Part shown: piece after piece, positions 35,029 to 43,411 of the stretch
Layout: each line of letters starts with the position of its first letter
How positions within the stretch are numbered: position 1 is the first letter of the stretch
Origin: Eubacterium oxidoreducens
Lineage (GTDB): Bacteria > Bacillota > Clostridia > Lachnospirales > Lachnospiraceae
Assembly: GCF_900104415.1 (NCBI RefSeq)
Contig: NZ_FMXR01000005.1
Span: forward strand, 124,001-188,000
Reading direction: 5' to 3'
DNA: 64,000 bases
Position numbers and translations under genes: made by a program
The notes under the pieces: generated by a model
The model's database searches: none
What the model saw: only the letters and a program-made list of their open reading frames with translations
Told to the model about the DNA's origin: nothing

Positions 35029-37191
35029 ATGAGCATGGAAAGAAAAAAGAACATACAAAGATGGAAAAGAGGAGTTGTTGTTGCACTGCTGTTGTTTCTT
35101 TGTGTTCCAACAATGGTAATGTATGCGGATACAGAGGAGACAACAGATTATCCTGAGAAAGAACAATCACCATCGAAGGAGACTGTAAAGGTAGGATATT
35201 ATGAAAATGATGTCTTTCAGGTAGGAACTTCCGATGAGGAGGAAAAAAGCGGATATGGTTATGAGTATCTGCAGAAGGTGGCGTCCATTGCAGGATGGGA
35301 ATATGAATATGTGTATGGTTCATGGAATGAAGTTTATACCATGTTTATTAATGGCGAGGTTGATGTGCTTGCAGGAGTCGGATATTCAAAAGAGCGTGAG
35401 GAGGTGATGAATTATCCGGCTTATTCAATGGGGAGCGACGATTATTATCTGTATTGCAATAATGAGGAACAAGAACTGAGTAATGATTTAACGAAGTTAA
35501 ACGGGAAGAAGATCGGAACGCTTAGCGGTCTTATGAAGGGCGTTCTTGAAGATTGGATGGAAAAAAATGAAATCGATGCAGAAGTTGTTGTATATGATGA
35601 GGTGTCAGAACGTGATGAGGATTTGGAACAAGGAAACATCACAGCAATGATTGCGGAGATTTTTTACTCGGATACTACATCTACGTTGTCACCGGTAATC
35701 AGTATCGGTGAAAATGAGATGTATTTGTGCGTGACAAAAGAACGGACGGACTTGTTAGAACAACTGAATAAAGCATTGGCTGAAATTAATATTTCCTCTC
35801 CGTATTATACGCAGGAATTGGCACAAAAATATCTAAAACAAAATGCCGTTGGTCTTGCGCTTTCGAATAGAGAGACGCAGTGGCTAGAAGAACATGACAA
35901 TGAAATCGTGATAGGATATCTCAATAATGTTCTGCCGCTCAGTGACACGGATGAGGAAGGCAATGTTACCGGTTTGATATCGAATCTCATGGAAGGGATT
36001 GTCAGAGAACTGGGAATTGAAGAGGATGTAACGATAACATATCAAGGCTATGATGATGGTCATGATATTATGAAGGACTTGGGGGAACAGAAAATAGATG
36101 TGGCCTTTCCGGTCGGTGACCATACCTGGTATCTGGAACAGTATGATATATTTCATTCGGATGATATTATTTCTTCTTCCATGAACCTGGTAGAACTAGA
36201 AAGGGATACTGTGGAAGCACCGGAAAGCCTTGCAGTAAACAAAAATGATGTGATACAAGAAGAAATTACGAAAATGGCATATCCGGATGCTACAATAAAA
36301 TACTATGCATCCATAGAAGAGTGCCTTGATGCGGTATTGAATCAAAAGGTTGATGCAACTTATTTAAACAATTACTCGGTAAATGGTTATATTAACAGAA
36401 TGCGATATCATAAATTGCAGGTAGCACCAATGACAGAAGAAAATGCAATCTGTTTTGGCGTCGGCAGTGATAATTCAGCACTATTAGCCTTGCTTGACAG
36501 AGGCATTAATGCATTGGATGATGATTATGTTGTTAATGCGACTTATAAATATGAAGGGGATTATTATAAAACCACTTTGCTGGATGTTCTACAAGAACAT
36601 ATGGTGGCAACGATTGTGACATTGATTGTGATTGTGGGCATATTTGTCTGGCTGATGGCGGTCATTATCTACAAGACTGCAAGTCAAAAGAAATTGGATT
36701 ACATTGCACATCGAGACGCCATGACGGGATTGTTGAATCGGCGCGCTTATGAAGAAAAAATCAAGGATTTGGAAAAACAACCGGTATCGGATAAACAAGG
36801 ATATTTTTCTATTGATGTGAATGGTTTGAAGCAAGCGAATGATACGCTTGGTCATGAAGCGGGAGATGAATTGATTAAAGCAGCAGCACAATGTATGAAA
36901 AAGGCATTTGATACATATGGAGATATCTATCGAACCGGAGGAGATGAATTTGTGGTGCTTTATAAAGCCGATGACAAGACAACGGCGAAAGCAGTGGAAA
37001 CGTTACAACAGGCAGTTGCGGAGTGGAAAGGCGAGTTTTGCAGCGAGTTATCACTGGCAATCGGTTATGTAAAACAAGTGGAAACGGAAGAACAATCGAT
37101 TATTTCAGCAGCAAGAATCGCCGATGAACGCATGTATGAAGAAAAAGCAAAGCATTATGCAAGTGTGAAATATGACCGAAGAAGAGGATAA
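35029..37191 (+). CDS. Diguanylate cyclase with tandem family 3 solute-binding sensor domains
   Basis: 720 residues from the ATG at 35029, which has GGGGGAG in front; the in-frame ATG at 35014 is less well placed. A signal/anchor segment (about 13-33) is followed by two outside SBP_bac_3-like domains: the first with VGYYENDVFQVG, YGYEYLQKVASIAGWEYEYV and GEVDVLAGVGYS, the second beginning VIGYLNNVLPLSDTDEEGN. A membrane helix lies near 530-555. The C-terminal GGDEF domain has MTGLLNRRAYEE, SIDVNGLKQANDTLGHEAGD and an intact RTGGDEFVVLY. It should make c-di-GMP in response to an extracellular amino acid or similar ligand. Confidence 0.92.
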   Translation: MSMERKKNIQRWKRGVVVALLLFLCVPTMVMYADTEETTDYPEKEQSPSKETVKVGYYENDVFQVGTSDEEEKSGYGYEYLQKVASIAGWEYEYVYGSWNEVYTMFINGEVDVLAGVGYSKEREEVMNYPAYSMGSDDYYLYCNNEEQELSNDLTKLNGKKIGTLSGLMKGVLEDWMEKNEIDAEVVVYDEVSERDEDLEQGNITAMIAEIFYSDTTSTLSPVISIGENEMYLCVTKERTDLLEQLNKALAEINISSPYYTQELAQKYLKQNAVGLALSNRETQWLEEHDNEIVIGYLNNVLPLSDTDEEGNVTGLISNLMEGIVRELGIEEDVTITYQGYDDGHDIMKDLGEQKIDVAFPVGDHTWYLEQYDIFHSDDIISSSMNLVELERDTVEAPESLAVNKNDVIQEEITKMAYPDATIKYYASIEECLDAVLNQKVDATYLNNYSVNGYINRMRYHKLQVAPMTEENAICFGVGSDNSALLALLDRGINALDDDYVVNATYKYEGDYYKTTLLDVLQEHMVATIVTLIVIVGIFVWLMAVIIYKTASQKKLDYIAHRDAMTGLLNRRAYEEKIKDLEKQPVSDKQGYFSIDVNGLKQANDTLGHEAGDELIKAAAQCMKKAFDTYGDIYRTGGDEFVVLYKADDKTTAKAVETLQQAVAEWKGEFCSELSLAIGYVKQVETEEQSIISAARIADERMYEEKAKHYASVKYDRRRG

Positions 37192-37193
37192 AT

Positions 37194-37234
37194 ATGGCTG
37201 AGAAAATGATAGCGTTCATTTTCTCAGCCATTTA
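37194..37234. terminator. Bidirectional terminator between converging genes
   Basis: Perfect 16-bp stem (ATGGCTGAGAAAATGA with its complement) and a 6-base loop, followed by TTTATTTG on the plus strand and T-rich sequence on the minus strand. Confidence 0.9.
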
Positions 37235-37245
37235 TTTGTTAGAAA

Positions 37246-37839
37246 TTATGATTTTAATACGGGCGACGGATATTGCTTTAGAAAACGATGTCTTCCATCT
37301 ATAGATTCAAATACTCGAATTTCACAATTGTGTGGTTTGGGACGCCAGACAATACCAAGGCGCTTATCGCAAAGATAACCGCAAAGTGCACGGAGGATTC
37401 CGCCGTGACAGGAGATGAGGACATTTTCATAGTTTTTCGTTTCTAATTCCTTTAGGAAAGAACTGCTTCTTGCCGTCATGGAAGCGATGGTTTCTACGCT
37501 ATCCGGTGCAGGGAAAATCTCTGGAAGTGCCCAATATAAAGACATCGCAACACCAAGATGGTTGTAGTCGGCACATTCATAGCGTCCAAAGTTGGTTTCG
37601 ATTAGTCGCTCGTCAATGATAACTTCGTCTCCTGGAATATTGCCAATGATGGAAGCAGTTGTGATTGCACGACTTAGAGGGCTGGAATAGACAGCGTCAA
37701 AGGCAAGATCGCCAAGATTGTTTCGCGCCATCTTGGCCTGAGCAATTCCGGTTTCGTTAAGCGGTTCATCCGTTAAGCCTTGCATCAGTCGCATTTTATT
37801 AAGATTTGTTTGTCCGTGTCTGGTTAGCCAGATTTTCAT
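37246..37839 (-). CDS. Histidine phosphatase family protein (phosphoglycerate mutase-like)
   Basis: 197 residues from the ATG at 37839, preceded by GGAAAGGAA; a longer frame upstream has no good start. LTRHGQTNLN contains the catalytic His8 within the RHG motif, followed by SSPLSRAITTA, a Glu in DERLIETNFGRYE, and ISCHGGILRAL with the second His. The family covers mutases and many phosphatases acting on sugar phosphates or nucleotide precursors (for example CobC-like enzymes); the substrate is not determined by sequence. Confidence 0.9.
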   Translation of the reverse strand: MKIWLTRHGQTNLNKMRLMQGLTDEPLNETGIAQAKMARNNLGDLAFDAVYSSPLSRAITTASIIGNIPGDEVIIDERLIETNFGRYECADYNHLGVAMSLYWALPEIFPAPDSVETIASMTARSSSFLKELETKNYENVLISCHGGILRALCGYLCDKRLGIVWRPKPHNCEIRVFESIDGRHRFLKQYPSPVLKS

Positions 37840-37924
37840 ATCGATCAATTCCTTTCCGTCAGGTGTCATACATTATAGCTTTTTTATGGTACAATAGCAA
37901 CAAAGAGAGCGATGAGGGTGAAAA

Positions 37925-38926
37925 ATGACGAAGGTAAAGGTTCTTCAATCAATTGATTATGATATGCAGATTTATGAAATGACGAGTGAGCGGGTTCGTG
38001 TGGTAATGACGAATGTCGGTTGTCATTTGCTGTCTATTTTTACGCCGGATCGTGAAGGAAAGATGGCGGATATACTTTTGGGATATCAGGAGATTACGCA
38101 TGGAATGGATGACGGACAATATTTAGGAGCTTTGTGCGGGCGAGTGGCAGGTCGGATTGCCGGAGCGTCTTTTAGGTTAAATGATAAAACTTATCAGCTT
38201 TCGGTAAATGAAGGTGAGAATCATCTGCATGGGGGTGCAAGTGGATTTGATAAGAAGATTTTTTCGACCGAAATCCTGCCGAATGGGATTCGCTTTTCTT
38301 ATATTTCGGAGGATGGAGAAGAAGGATATCCGGGCAGGCTGAAATTGCAGGCGGAGTATATCCTGCGGGATAATATCCTTTATACCAATTTTGTCGCAAC
38401 CACGGATGAAGATACCATTGTTAATATTGCGGGACATCCCTATTTTAACCTGTCCGGTGGAACAGAAGAAATCTATACGCATGAATTGAAAATTGATGCA
38501 AATGAAATCGCATGTATCGATTCTAAGCATCTTCCAACAGGAGAATATATAAATGTAGAGGGGACACCGTTTGATTTTCATGAATATCATGAAATCAAAG
38601 AAAATCTGGCAAAACCACATCCTCAGCTTGCTTTGCCGGGAGGCTTCGATCACGCCTTTATGCTTGGAAGCGGATTTGAACAGATTGCACTGCGCCATCG
38701 TCTGTCGGGACGTATGGTAGAGATTATGACGAATCTACCTTGTGCGGTTATTTACACCGGAAATCCCAAAGGAATCGCAATAGAAACACAGTATCTGCCG
38801 GATTCGATACATATTGAGGAGGAATCGCAGGTGATTTTAAGAAGCAATCAAGAATATCATGCAAGAACGGCATATTGCTTTGAGGTTATGCAAGAAGAAG
38901 TGGAAGAGGATTGGAAGATACATTAA
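37925..38926 (+). CDS. galM: Aldose 1-epimerase
   Basis: 333 residues. It interconverts alpha and beta anomers of galactose or glucose. Motifs: GRVAGRIAGASF, ENHLHGGASGFDK (catalytic acid/base His), AGHPYFNLSGG (second His) and GGFDHAFML. The Glu expected near the C-terminus lies in GIAIETQYLPDS. GAGGGTG precedes the ATG, and a TACAAT -10 box lies at 37890. The YgjP-like gene begins on its stop codon. Confidence 0.92.
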   Translation: MTKVKVLQSIDYDMQIYEMTSERVRVVMTNVGCHLLSIFTPDREGKMADILLGYQEITHGMDDGQYLGALCGRVAGRIAGASFRLNDKTYQLSVNEGENHLHGGASGFDKKIFSTEILPNGIRFSYISEDGEEGYPGRLKLQAEYILRDNILYTNFVATTDEDTIVNIAGHPYFNLSGGTEEIYTHELKIDANEIACIDSKHLPTGEYINVEGTPFDFHEYHEIKENLAKPHPQLALPGGFDHAFMLGSGFEQIALRHRLSGRMVEIMTNLPCAVIYTGNPKGIAIETQYLPDSIHIEEESQVILRSNQEYHARTAYCFEVMQEEVEEDWKIH

Positions 38927-39492
38927 TGAGAACTGAGGATAAGATTCATATAGTAAAAAGTGCAAGAAAAAGCATTGCGATAGAAATAAAACCGGATTTT
39001 AGTATTATCGTGCGAATCCCGCGTTATGTGTCTAAGGCAAGGGCGCTTCGCTTTGTAGAAGAGCAAAGTGAGTGGATTGCGCGTAATATAAATCGAATGA
39101 AAAGTGAAAAAAAGAACTTAGATATGCTACCAAAACTTACCGACTTAGAACATCGCATACTTCGGGAAAAAGCAAAAACTTATCTGCCGGTCCGGGTAGC
39201 GTATTATGCGACAAAACTCGGCGTCAGTTATGGCCGAATTACGATTCGATGTCAAAAGACAAGATGGGGAAGTTGTTCATCGAAAGGAAATCTTAATTTT
39301 AATTATCTCTTGATGCTGACACCGCCGGAGGTGATTGATTACGTAGTGGTACATGAATTATGTCATCGACTCGAAATGAATCATTCCGGGAAGTTTTGGA
39401 AACTGGTCGAAAGCGTAAATAAGGATTATAGGGAGCATAGAGCCTATCTAAAAAAACATGGCGCAGCATTGATGCGCCGCGCCGGTTATTAG
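38926..39492 (+). CDS. YgjP-like zinc metallopeptidase (DUF45/M48 group)
   Basis: 188 residues from the ATG at 38926, which overlaps the galM stop by one base (TAATG); an in-frame TTG 15 bases earlier is possible. The HExxH zinc site is HELCHRLEMNHSGKFW, with the third ligand in NHS/FW as usual for YgjP. TRWGSCSSKGNLNFNYLL is the family signature upstream. The biological substrate of these small cytosolic proteins is not established. Its stop overlaps that of the opposite gene by four bases. Confidence 0.88.
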   Translation: MRTEDKIHIVKSARKSIAIEIKPDFSIIVRIPRYVSKARALRFVEEQSEWIARNINRMKSEKKNLDMLPKLTDLEHRILREKAKTYLPVRVAYYATKLGVSYGRITIRCQKTRWGSCSSKGNLNFNYLLMLTPPEVIDYVVVHELCHRLEMNHSGKFWKLVESVNKDYREHRAYLKKHGAALMRRAGY

Positions 39493-39812
39493 TCTTCCTT
39501 GTCAGAGTCTGTTTCGCTAAGGTGCTTCATAAGGGCACTAAATGCACCGGTGCCGCTAAAGAAGCTTCCGCGAGATTCGATGGCATCCGTAACAACGCGT
39601 CTGGAATAAAAAGCACCCTGAATGGTCAGAATCCTGGTTGGTTCCACGTGATCAATAAAGTTCAGTGGATCCTTGGCAATCTCTAAGACTTTAAAATGAA
39701 TATTATCTTCGTCGGTTATTTCACATCCGGGGGTGATATCGGCTCCGTCTCCTCGAATGGTGACGGCGGTATTCGAACCAACCGGATGTGTATCTAATAC
39801 TTTATATCTCAT
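39489..39812 (-). CDS. Small protein of unknown function, apparently leaderless
   Basis: 107 residues; no family recognised. It has no signal or membrane segment. The N-terminal 65 residues look like a small beta-rich domain (KVLDTHPVGSNTAVTIRG, CEITDEDNIHFKVLEIA), the C-terminal part is helical (FSALMKHLSETDSDKED). There is no ribosome site before the ATG. Instead TTGCTT-17-TAATCT places the transcription start on the A of the ATG. It overlaps the end of the opposing YgjP-like gene by four bases. Confidence 0.65.
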   Translation of the reverse strand: MRYKVLDTHPVGSNTAVTIRGDGADITPGCEITDEDNIHFKVLEIAKDPLNFIDHVEPTRILTIQGAFYSRRVVTDAIESRGSFFSGTGAFSALMKHLSETDSDKED

Positions 39813-39818
39813 AGATTC

Positions 39819-39847
39819 AGATTAGCAAAGCATAAGGAAAAAAGCAA
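39819..39847 (-). promoter_or_regulatory. Promoter of the leaderless small gene
   Basis: On the minus strand TTGCTT (39842-39847), a 17-base spacer and TAATCT (39819-39824). Six bases separate the -10 box from the ATG. Confidence 0.55.
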
Positions 39848-39855
39848 GAAAATAA

Positions 39856-39894
39856 GACGGGAATTCGTATGCAATTCCCGCCTTTTCTTTCTTT
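39856..39894 (+). terminator. Terminator before the polysaccharide cluster
   Basis: An 8-10 bp stem (CGGGAATT with AATTCCCG) and 7-base loop are followed by CCTTTTCTTTCTTT. It would stop galM-ygjP transcription that has passed through the antisense of the small gene. Confidence 0.65.
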
Positions 39895-39920
39895 ACTATC
39901 GTTTGGGGGTGTTTTATAAT
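39892..39920 (+). promoter_or_regulatory. Promoter of the polysaccharide cluster
   Basis: TTTACT (39892-39897), 17 bases, perfect TATAAT (39915-39920), about 39 bases before the first ATG. Confidence 0.65.
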
Positions 39921-39958
39921 TGAGAAAGAAGTACTAATAGGAGAAAAAGGGAGAGCAT

Positions 39959-40492
39959 ATGGGGGCATATACAACGGTAGCAAAAAATCATTTTAAATTG
40001 AAAAAAGCCGCAAAGGGAGCGAATCTAGAGGCACATAAGATTCAGTCTTTTAGTGAAGAAATGGAATTTCAGTTTCAAGAAGGAGCGAATGTTACATTTG
40101 GACGAAATATCGTTTCCGATGGCAGGGGGTTAATTTATGTGGATAAGAATGCAACGCTTATGATCGGAGACGGCGTATATCTAAATGATGGCTTCAAATT
40201 AAGCTGCAAGGAGTCGGTGAAGATTGGAAGTGGCTGCTTATTTGGACCGGATGTGAAGATTTATGATAACAATCATAAGTTTACGAAAGAAGAAGGCGTC
40301 TTGTTTGAGCATACAACTCGTCCGGTTGTAATCGGTGAGAAATGCTGGATTGCTTCTAATGTAGTGATATTGGCAGGAACCAGGATCGGAGATCATTGCT
40401 TAATCGGAGCCGGATGTATTGTGCATGGTGAGATTCCGGCAGGTTCTAAAGTGACACAGAAAAACAATCTTGTAATTGAGGAAATACAGTGA
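39959..40492 (+). CDS. Left-handed beta-helix (hexapeptide repeat) acyltransferase
   Basis: 177 residues with hexapeptide turns (VKIGSGCLFGPDVKIYDNNHKF, VVIGEKCWIASNVVILAGTRIGDHCLIGAGCIV). The DNNHKF segment carries the catalytic His typical of galactoside or maltose type O-acetyltransferases and related WcaF/NeuD-like enzymes. It most likely O-acetylates a sugar of the polymer made by this cluster. AGGGAGAG precedes the ATG. It is the first gene after the cluster promoter and is followed by a GT4 gene with a four-base overlap. Confidence 0.88.
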   Translation: MGAYTTVAKNHFKLKKAAKGANLEAHKIQSFSEEMEFQFQEGANVTFGRNIVSDGRGLIYVDKNATLMIGDGVYLNDGFKLSCKESVKIGSGCLFGPDVKIYDNNHKFTKEEGVLFEHTTRPVVIGEKCWIASNVVILAGTRIGDHCLIGAGCIVHGEIPAGSKVTQKNNLVIEEIQ

Positions 40493-41670
40493 GAAAAAGA
40501 GTATTGGTAATCATGCCGTCGATGTTTATCGGAGGCGCAGAAAAAAGTTTACTGGGATTATTGGAAAAATTTGATAAAGAGCGTTTCGAGATTATGTTGT
40601 TTTTATTTCGCCATGAAGGGGAATTAATGGACTATATTCCAAAGGATGTACCGCTTCTGGGACAGATTCAGGAATATACCACATTTGATCGACCAATCAA
40701 AGACTTACTTAAGTCTTCGCTTATGAAGTATGGGCTGGCAAGACTTAAGTCCAAAAAAGCATTAGCGAAATATTGTAAGGAGACCGGCGAAGAAGCAGAG
40801 GTATGGAAATCCATGCAATATACCTCAAAGTATGTAAGTAAACTTCTAGGACCGATTCCGGGAAGTTATGATCTGGCAATTTCTTTTTTGGGAGTTCCGT
40901 TTTATATGGACAAAGTAGATGCGAAGGTTAAGATGGCATGGGTTCATACAGATTATCATTCGTTAAAGCCGAATCGAGAGCTTGATCGGGAAGCGTACTC
41001 GAAAGTGGATTATGTCGTGAATGTTTCGAAAAAGTGTGAAGCAGCATTTTTGGAGTTTTATCCGGAGCTAAAAGATAAGTCTTTGACCATTGAAAATGTG
41101 CTTCCCAAGGCACTGATTGAGTTACAGGAAAAAGAGGAAATAAAACCGCTTAAAGGAGCCGTGAAGCTTTTGTCAATCGGCAGATATAGCGAGGCGAAAA
41201 ACTTTGATAATGTGCCGGATATTCTAAAGCGAATTCGCAAAAAGGGTGTTGATGCCACTTGGTATATCATCGGATACGGCAAAGAAGAGCAGCTGATTAA
41301 AGATAAGATTCGTGAAGCAAATGTAGAAGAATATGTCATCTTGCTGGGGAAAAAAGCGAATCCTTATCCGTATATCAAAGCATGTGATTTATATGTTCAG
41401 CCGTCAAGATGGGAAGGAAAATGCGTATCGGTGATAGAAGCGCAGCTCCTTCATAAGCCGGTTGTAATTACGGCGTATGAGACCTCATCTGTACAGCTTA
41501 TCAATGGAGAAGACGGAATTGTGGTGCCGATGGATAATGAAGGCTGTGCACAAGGAATTGTGGATGTGATAAACAATAAGCAGTTGATGGAGGATTTGGT
41601 TGCAAATACTTATCTGCATGATTATACCAATGCAGAGCAGCTTGAAAAGATATACAAATTGATGGAGTGA
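40489..41670 (+). CDS. Glycosyltransferase family 4
   Basis: 393 residues starting at GTG inside the preceding stop (GTGA), with GAGGAAA upstream. The two-lobed GT-B fold is shown by FIGGAEKSLLGLLEKF at the N-terminus and SIGRYSEAKNFDNVPDIL, LLGKKANPYPYIKACDLYVQPSRWEG and KCVSVIEAQLLHKPVV in the donor-binding lobe, with the EX7E motif. It adds a sugar from a nucleotide donor with retained anomeric configuration. Donor and linkage are unknown. Confidence 0.9.
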   Translation: MRKRVLVIMPSMFIGGAEKSLLGLLEKFDKERFEIMLFLFRHEGELMDYIPKDVPLLGQIQEYTTFDRPIKDLLKSSLMKYGLARLKSKKALAKYCKETGEEAEVWKSMQYTSKYVSKLLGPIPGSYDLAISFLGVPFYMDKVDAKVKMAWVHTDYHSLKPNRELDREAYSKVDYVVNVSKKCEAAFLEFYPELKDKSLTIENVLPKALIELQEKEEIKPLKGAVKLLSIGRYSEAKNFDNVPDILKRIRKKGVDATWYIIGYGKEEQLIKDKIREANVEEYVILLGKKANPYPYIKACDLYVQPSRWEGKCVSVIEAQLLHKPVVITAYETSSVQLINGEDGIVVPMDNEGCAQGIVDVINNKQLMEDLVANTYLHDYTNAEQLEKIYKLME

Positions 41671-41674
41671 AAAT

Positions 41675-42397
41675 ATGATACCGAAGATCGTTCATTATTG
41701 CTGGTTTGGCGGCAATGAGATGCCGGATAAAGTAAAAAGGTGTATGGATAGCTGGCATGAAAACCTGCCGGACTATCAGTTTATTGAGTGGAATGAAAAG
41801 AATTTTGATGTGTATTCTTCTGCCTATGTAAAGGAAGCCTATGAGAACAAGAAATATGCTTTTGTATCGGATGTGGCGCGGGCACAGGCGTTAAAAGAAT
41901 ACGGGGGCATATATCTAGATACGGATGTGATGGTGTTTCAAAGCTTTGATAAGATATTAGATCACAGATGTGTCTTTGGATTTGAATACGGCAACTGGAT
42001 TGCAACCAGCTTTATGGCATGTGAGAAGAATCATCCGGCACTTGATATCTTTGTTTCTTCTTATGAAGGGGCACATTTTATGAATGCAGACGGGACGATG
42101 AATACCACAACGAATGTGCAAAGGCTTACGCATATTCTAGAAGGACGTGGACTCAAAAGAAATAATGAAAAGCAGGAGATTCAAGATGGGATTGTGATTT
42201 ATCCGATTGAGTATTTCTCGCCGTATGATTATGTGAATTGCATTATGGAAAAGACGGACAATTCTATCTGTGCGCATCTGTTTTTTGTATCCTGGATGTC
42301 GAAAAAAGAACAAACGAAAAAAGTTGTGAAAGGGCTTATTTCAAAGACCTTGGGAAAAAATGTACTGGAAAAAATCAGAAAAAACAAGGAAGGATAA
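41675..42397 (+). CDS. Glycosyltransferase family 32 (OCH1-like capsular sugar transferase)
   Basis: 240 residues beginning MIPKIVHYCWFGG, the standard start of this family, with the DXD metal motif in GGIYLDTDVMVF and the preceding FVSDVARAQALKEYGG. It is soluble or peripheral and transfers a hexose, often galactose or mannose, to a membrane-linked oligosaccharide. GGAGTG is four to eight bases ahead of the ATG; the gene starts five bases after the GT4 stop. Confidence 0.9.
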   Translation: MIPKIVHYCWFGGNEMPDKVKRCMDSWHENLPDYQFIEWNEKNFDVYSSAYVKEAYENKKYAFVSDVARAQALKEYGGIYLDTDVMVFQSFDKILDHRCVFGFEYGNWIATSFMACEKNHPALDIFVSSYEGAHFMNADGTMNTTTNVQRLTHILEGRGLKRNNEKQEIQDGIVIYPIEYFSPYDYVNCIMEKTDNSICAHLFFVSWMSKKEQTKKVVKGLISKTLGKNVLEKIRKNKEG

Positions 42398-42406
42398 GAA
42401 GATACG

Positions 42407-43396
42407 ATGATAAGCATTATAGTTCCGGTGTACAATTCGCAGGAGAAACTAAAAAAGTGTATAGAGTCCATTTGTGCAAATCAGGATGTGGATTATGAGG
42501 CAATTTTTGTAGATGATGGTTCGACAGATGAAAGCGCAGACATATTGGATGAATACGCAGCTCGGAATGATAATCTCAAAGTCATTCATCAGGAAAATGG
42601 CGGTGTGTCAAAAGCGAGAAATACCGGACTAGAACATGCAATGGGGGATTTTGTTACATTTATAGATAGCGATGATTACGTGGAAGCAAATTATTTAAAG
42701 ACGTTATATGAACAGATGACAGATGATGTGGACCTTACCATTGCATCGACACAAAACGAATATCCGTCTCGTTCGCAAAGCATTGCTTATCAGGACTGTA
42801 AGATTTCATTTGGAAATGTAACAAAAGAAGCGCAAAAGGATTTTTTGGAACTGAATAAGCGTTACTATCTGTATGGGCCTTGGAACAAATTATTTCGAAG
42901 AACCATCATCGAAGAACATAAGATCCGTTTTCCACTGACGACTTCTTATGGAGAAGATTTGATGTTTAATATGCAATATCTTAGCTATGCAAAAGGTATT
43001 TGTTATAAAAATAAACCGTTATATCACTATGTGATTGATGATCAGGAAACTTTGTCAACGAAGTATCGAAAGGATCGTTTTGATAATGGCATCATGATCA
43101 ATAAGGCTATGGTGCAATGCTATAAAAAGCTTGGAATGTATACCGAAGAAATGGAGGCTTATATCGCGCATCGTATTTTTGATGATGCATATAATTCGTT
43201 GTTTGAATTATTTTCAAATAAAAATGAGATGGACAAAAAGCAAAGACAAAAGGCGATTCGCTATATTATGGATCATGATGAGGTCGCAGTAGCTGCTGCG
43301 AAAGCAGATACCACATCTTATCCAAAGAAATTCGTTGATATGATTGTAAAAAAGAAGTATAAAGGATTCTATCTGTATATGACATTACGTAAGTAG
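42407..43396 (+). CDS. Glycosyltransferase family 2
   Basis: 329 residues: ISIIVPVYNSQEKLKKCI, AIFVDDGSTDES, NGGVSKARNTGLEHA and the DXD region FIDSDDYVE of a GT-A enzyme, followed by GPWNKLFRRTIIEEHKIRF and EDLMFNMQYL, as found in many Lachnospiraceae capsule glycosyltransferases. An AAGGAAGGA site precedes the ATG. It belongs to the polysaccharide operon. Confidence 0.92.
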   Translation: MISIIVPVYNSQEKLKKCIESICANQDVDYEAIFVDDGSTDESADILDEYAARNDNLKVIHQENGGVSKARNTGLEHAMGDFVTFIDSDDYVEANYLKTLYEQMTDDVDLTIASTQNEYPSRSQSIAYQDCKISFGNVTKEAQKDFLELNKRYYLYGPWNKLFRRTIIEEHKIRFPLTTSYGEDLMFNMQYLSYAKGICYKNKPLYHYVIDDQETLSTKYRKDRFDNGIMINKAMVQCYKKLGMYTEEMEAYIAHRIFDDAYNSLFELFSNKNEMDKKQRQKAIRYIMDHDEVAVAAAKADTTSYPKKFVDMIVKKKYKGFYLYMTLRK

Positions 43397-43411
43397 CAGG
43401 GAGGAAGGCAG

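Noticed and set aside
39857-39894. Terminator for the minus-strand small gene
   Set aside because: It lies upstream of that gene's start, so it can only serve plus-strand transcription.
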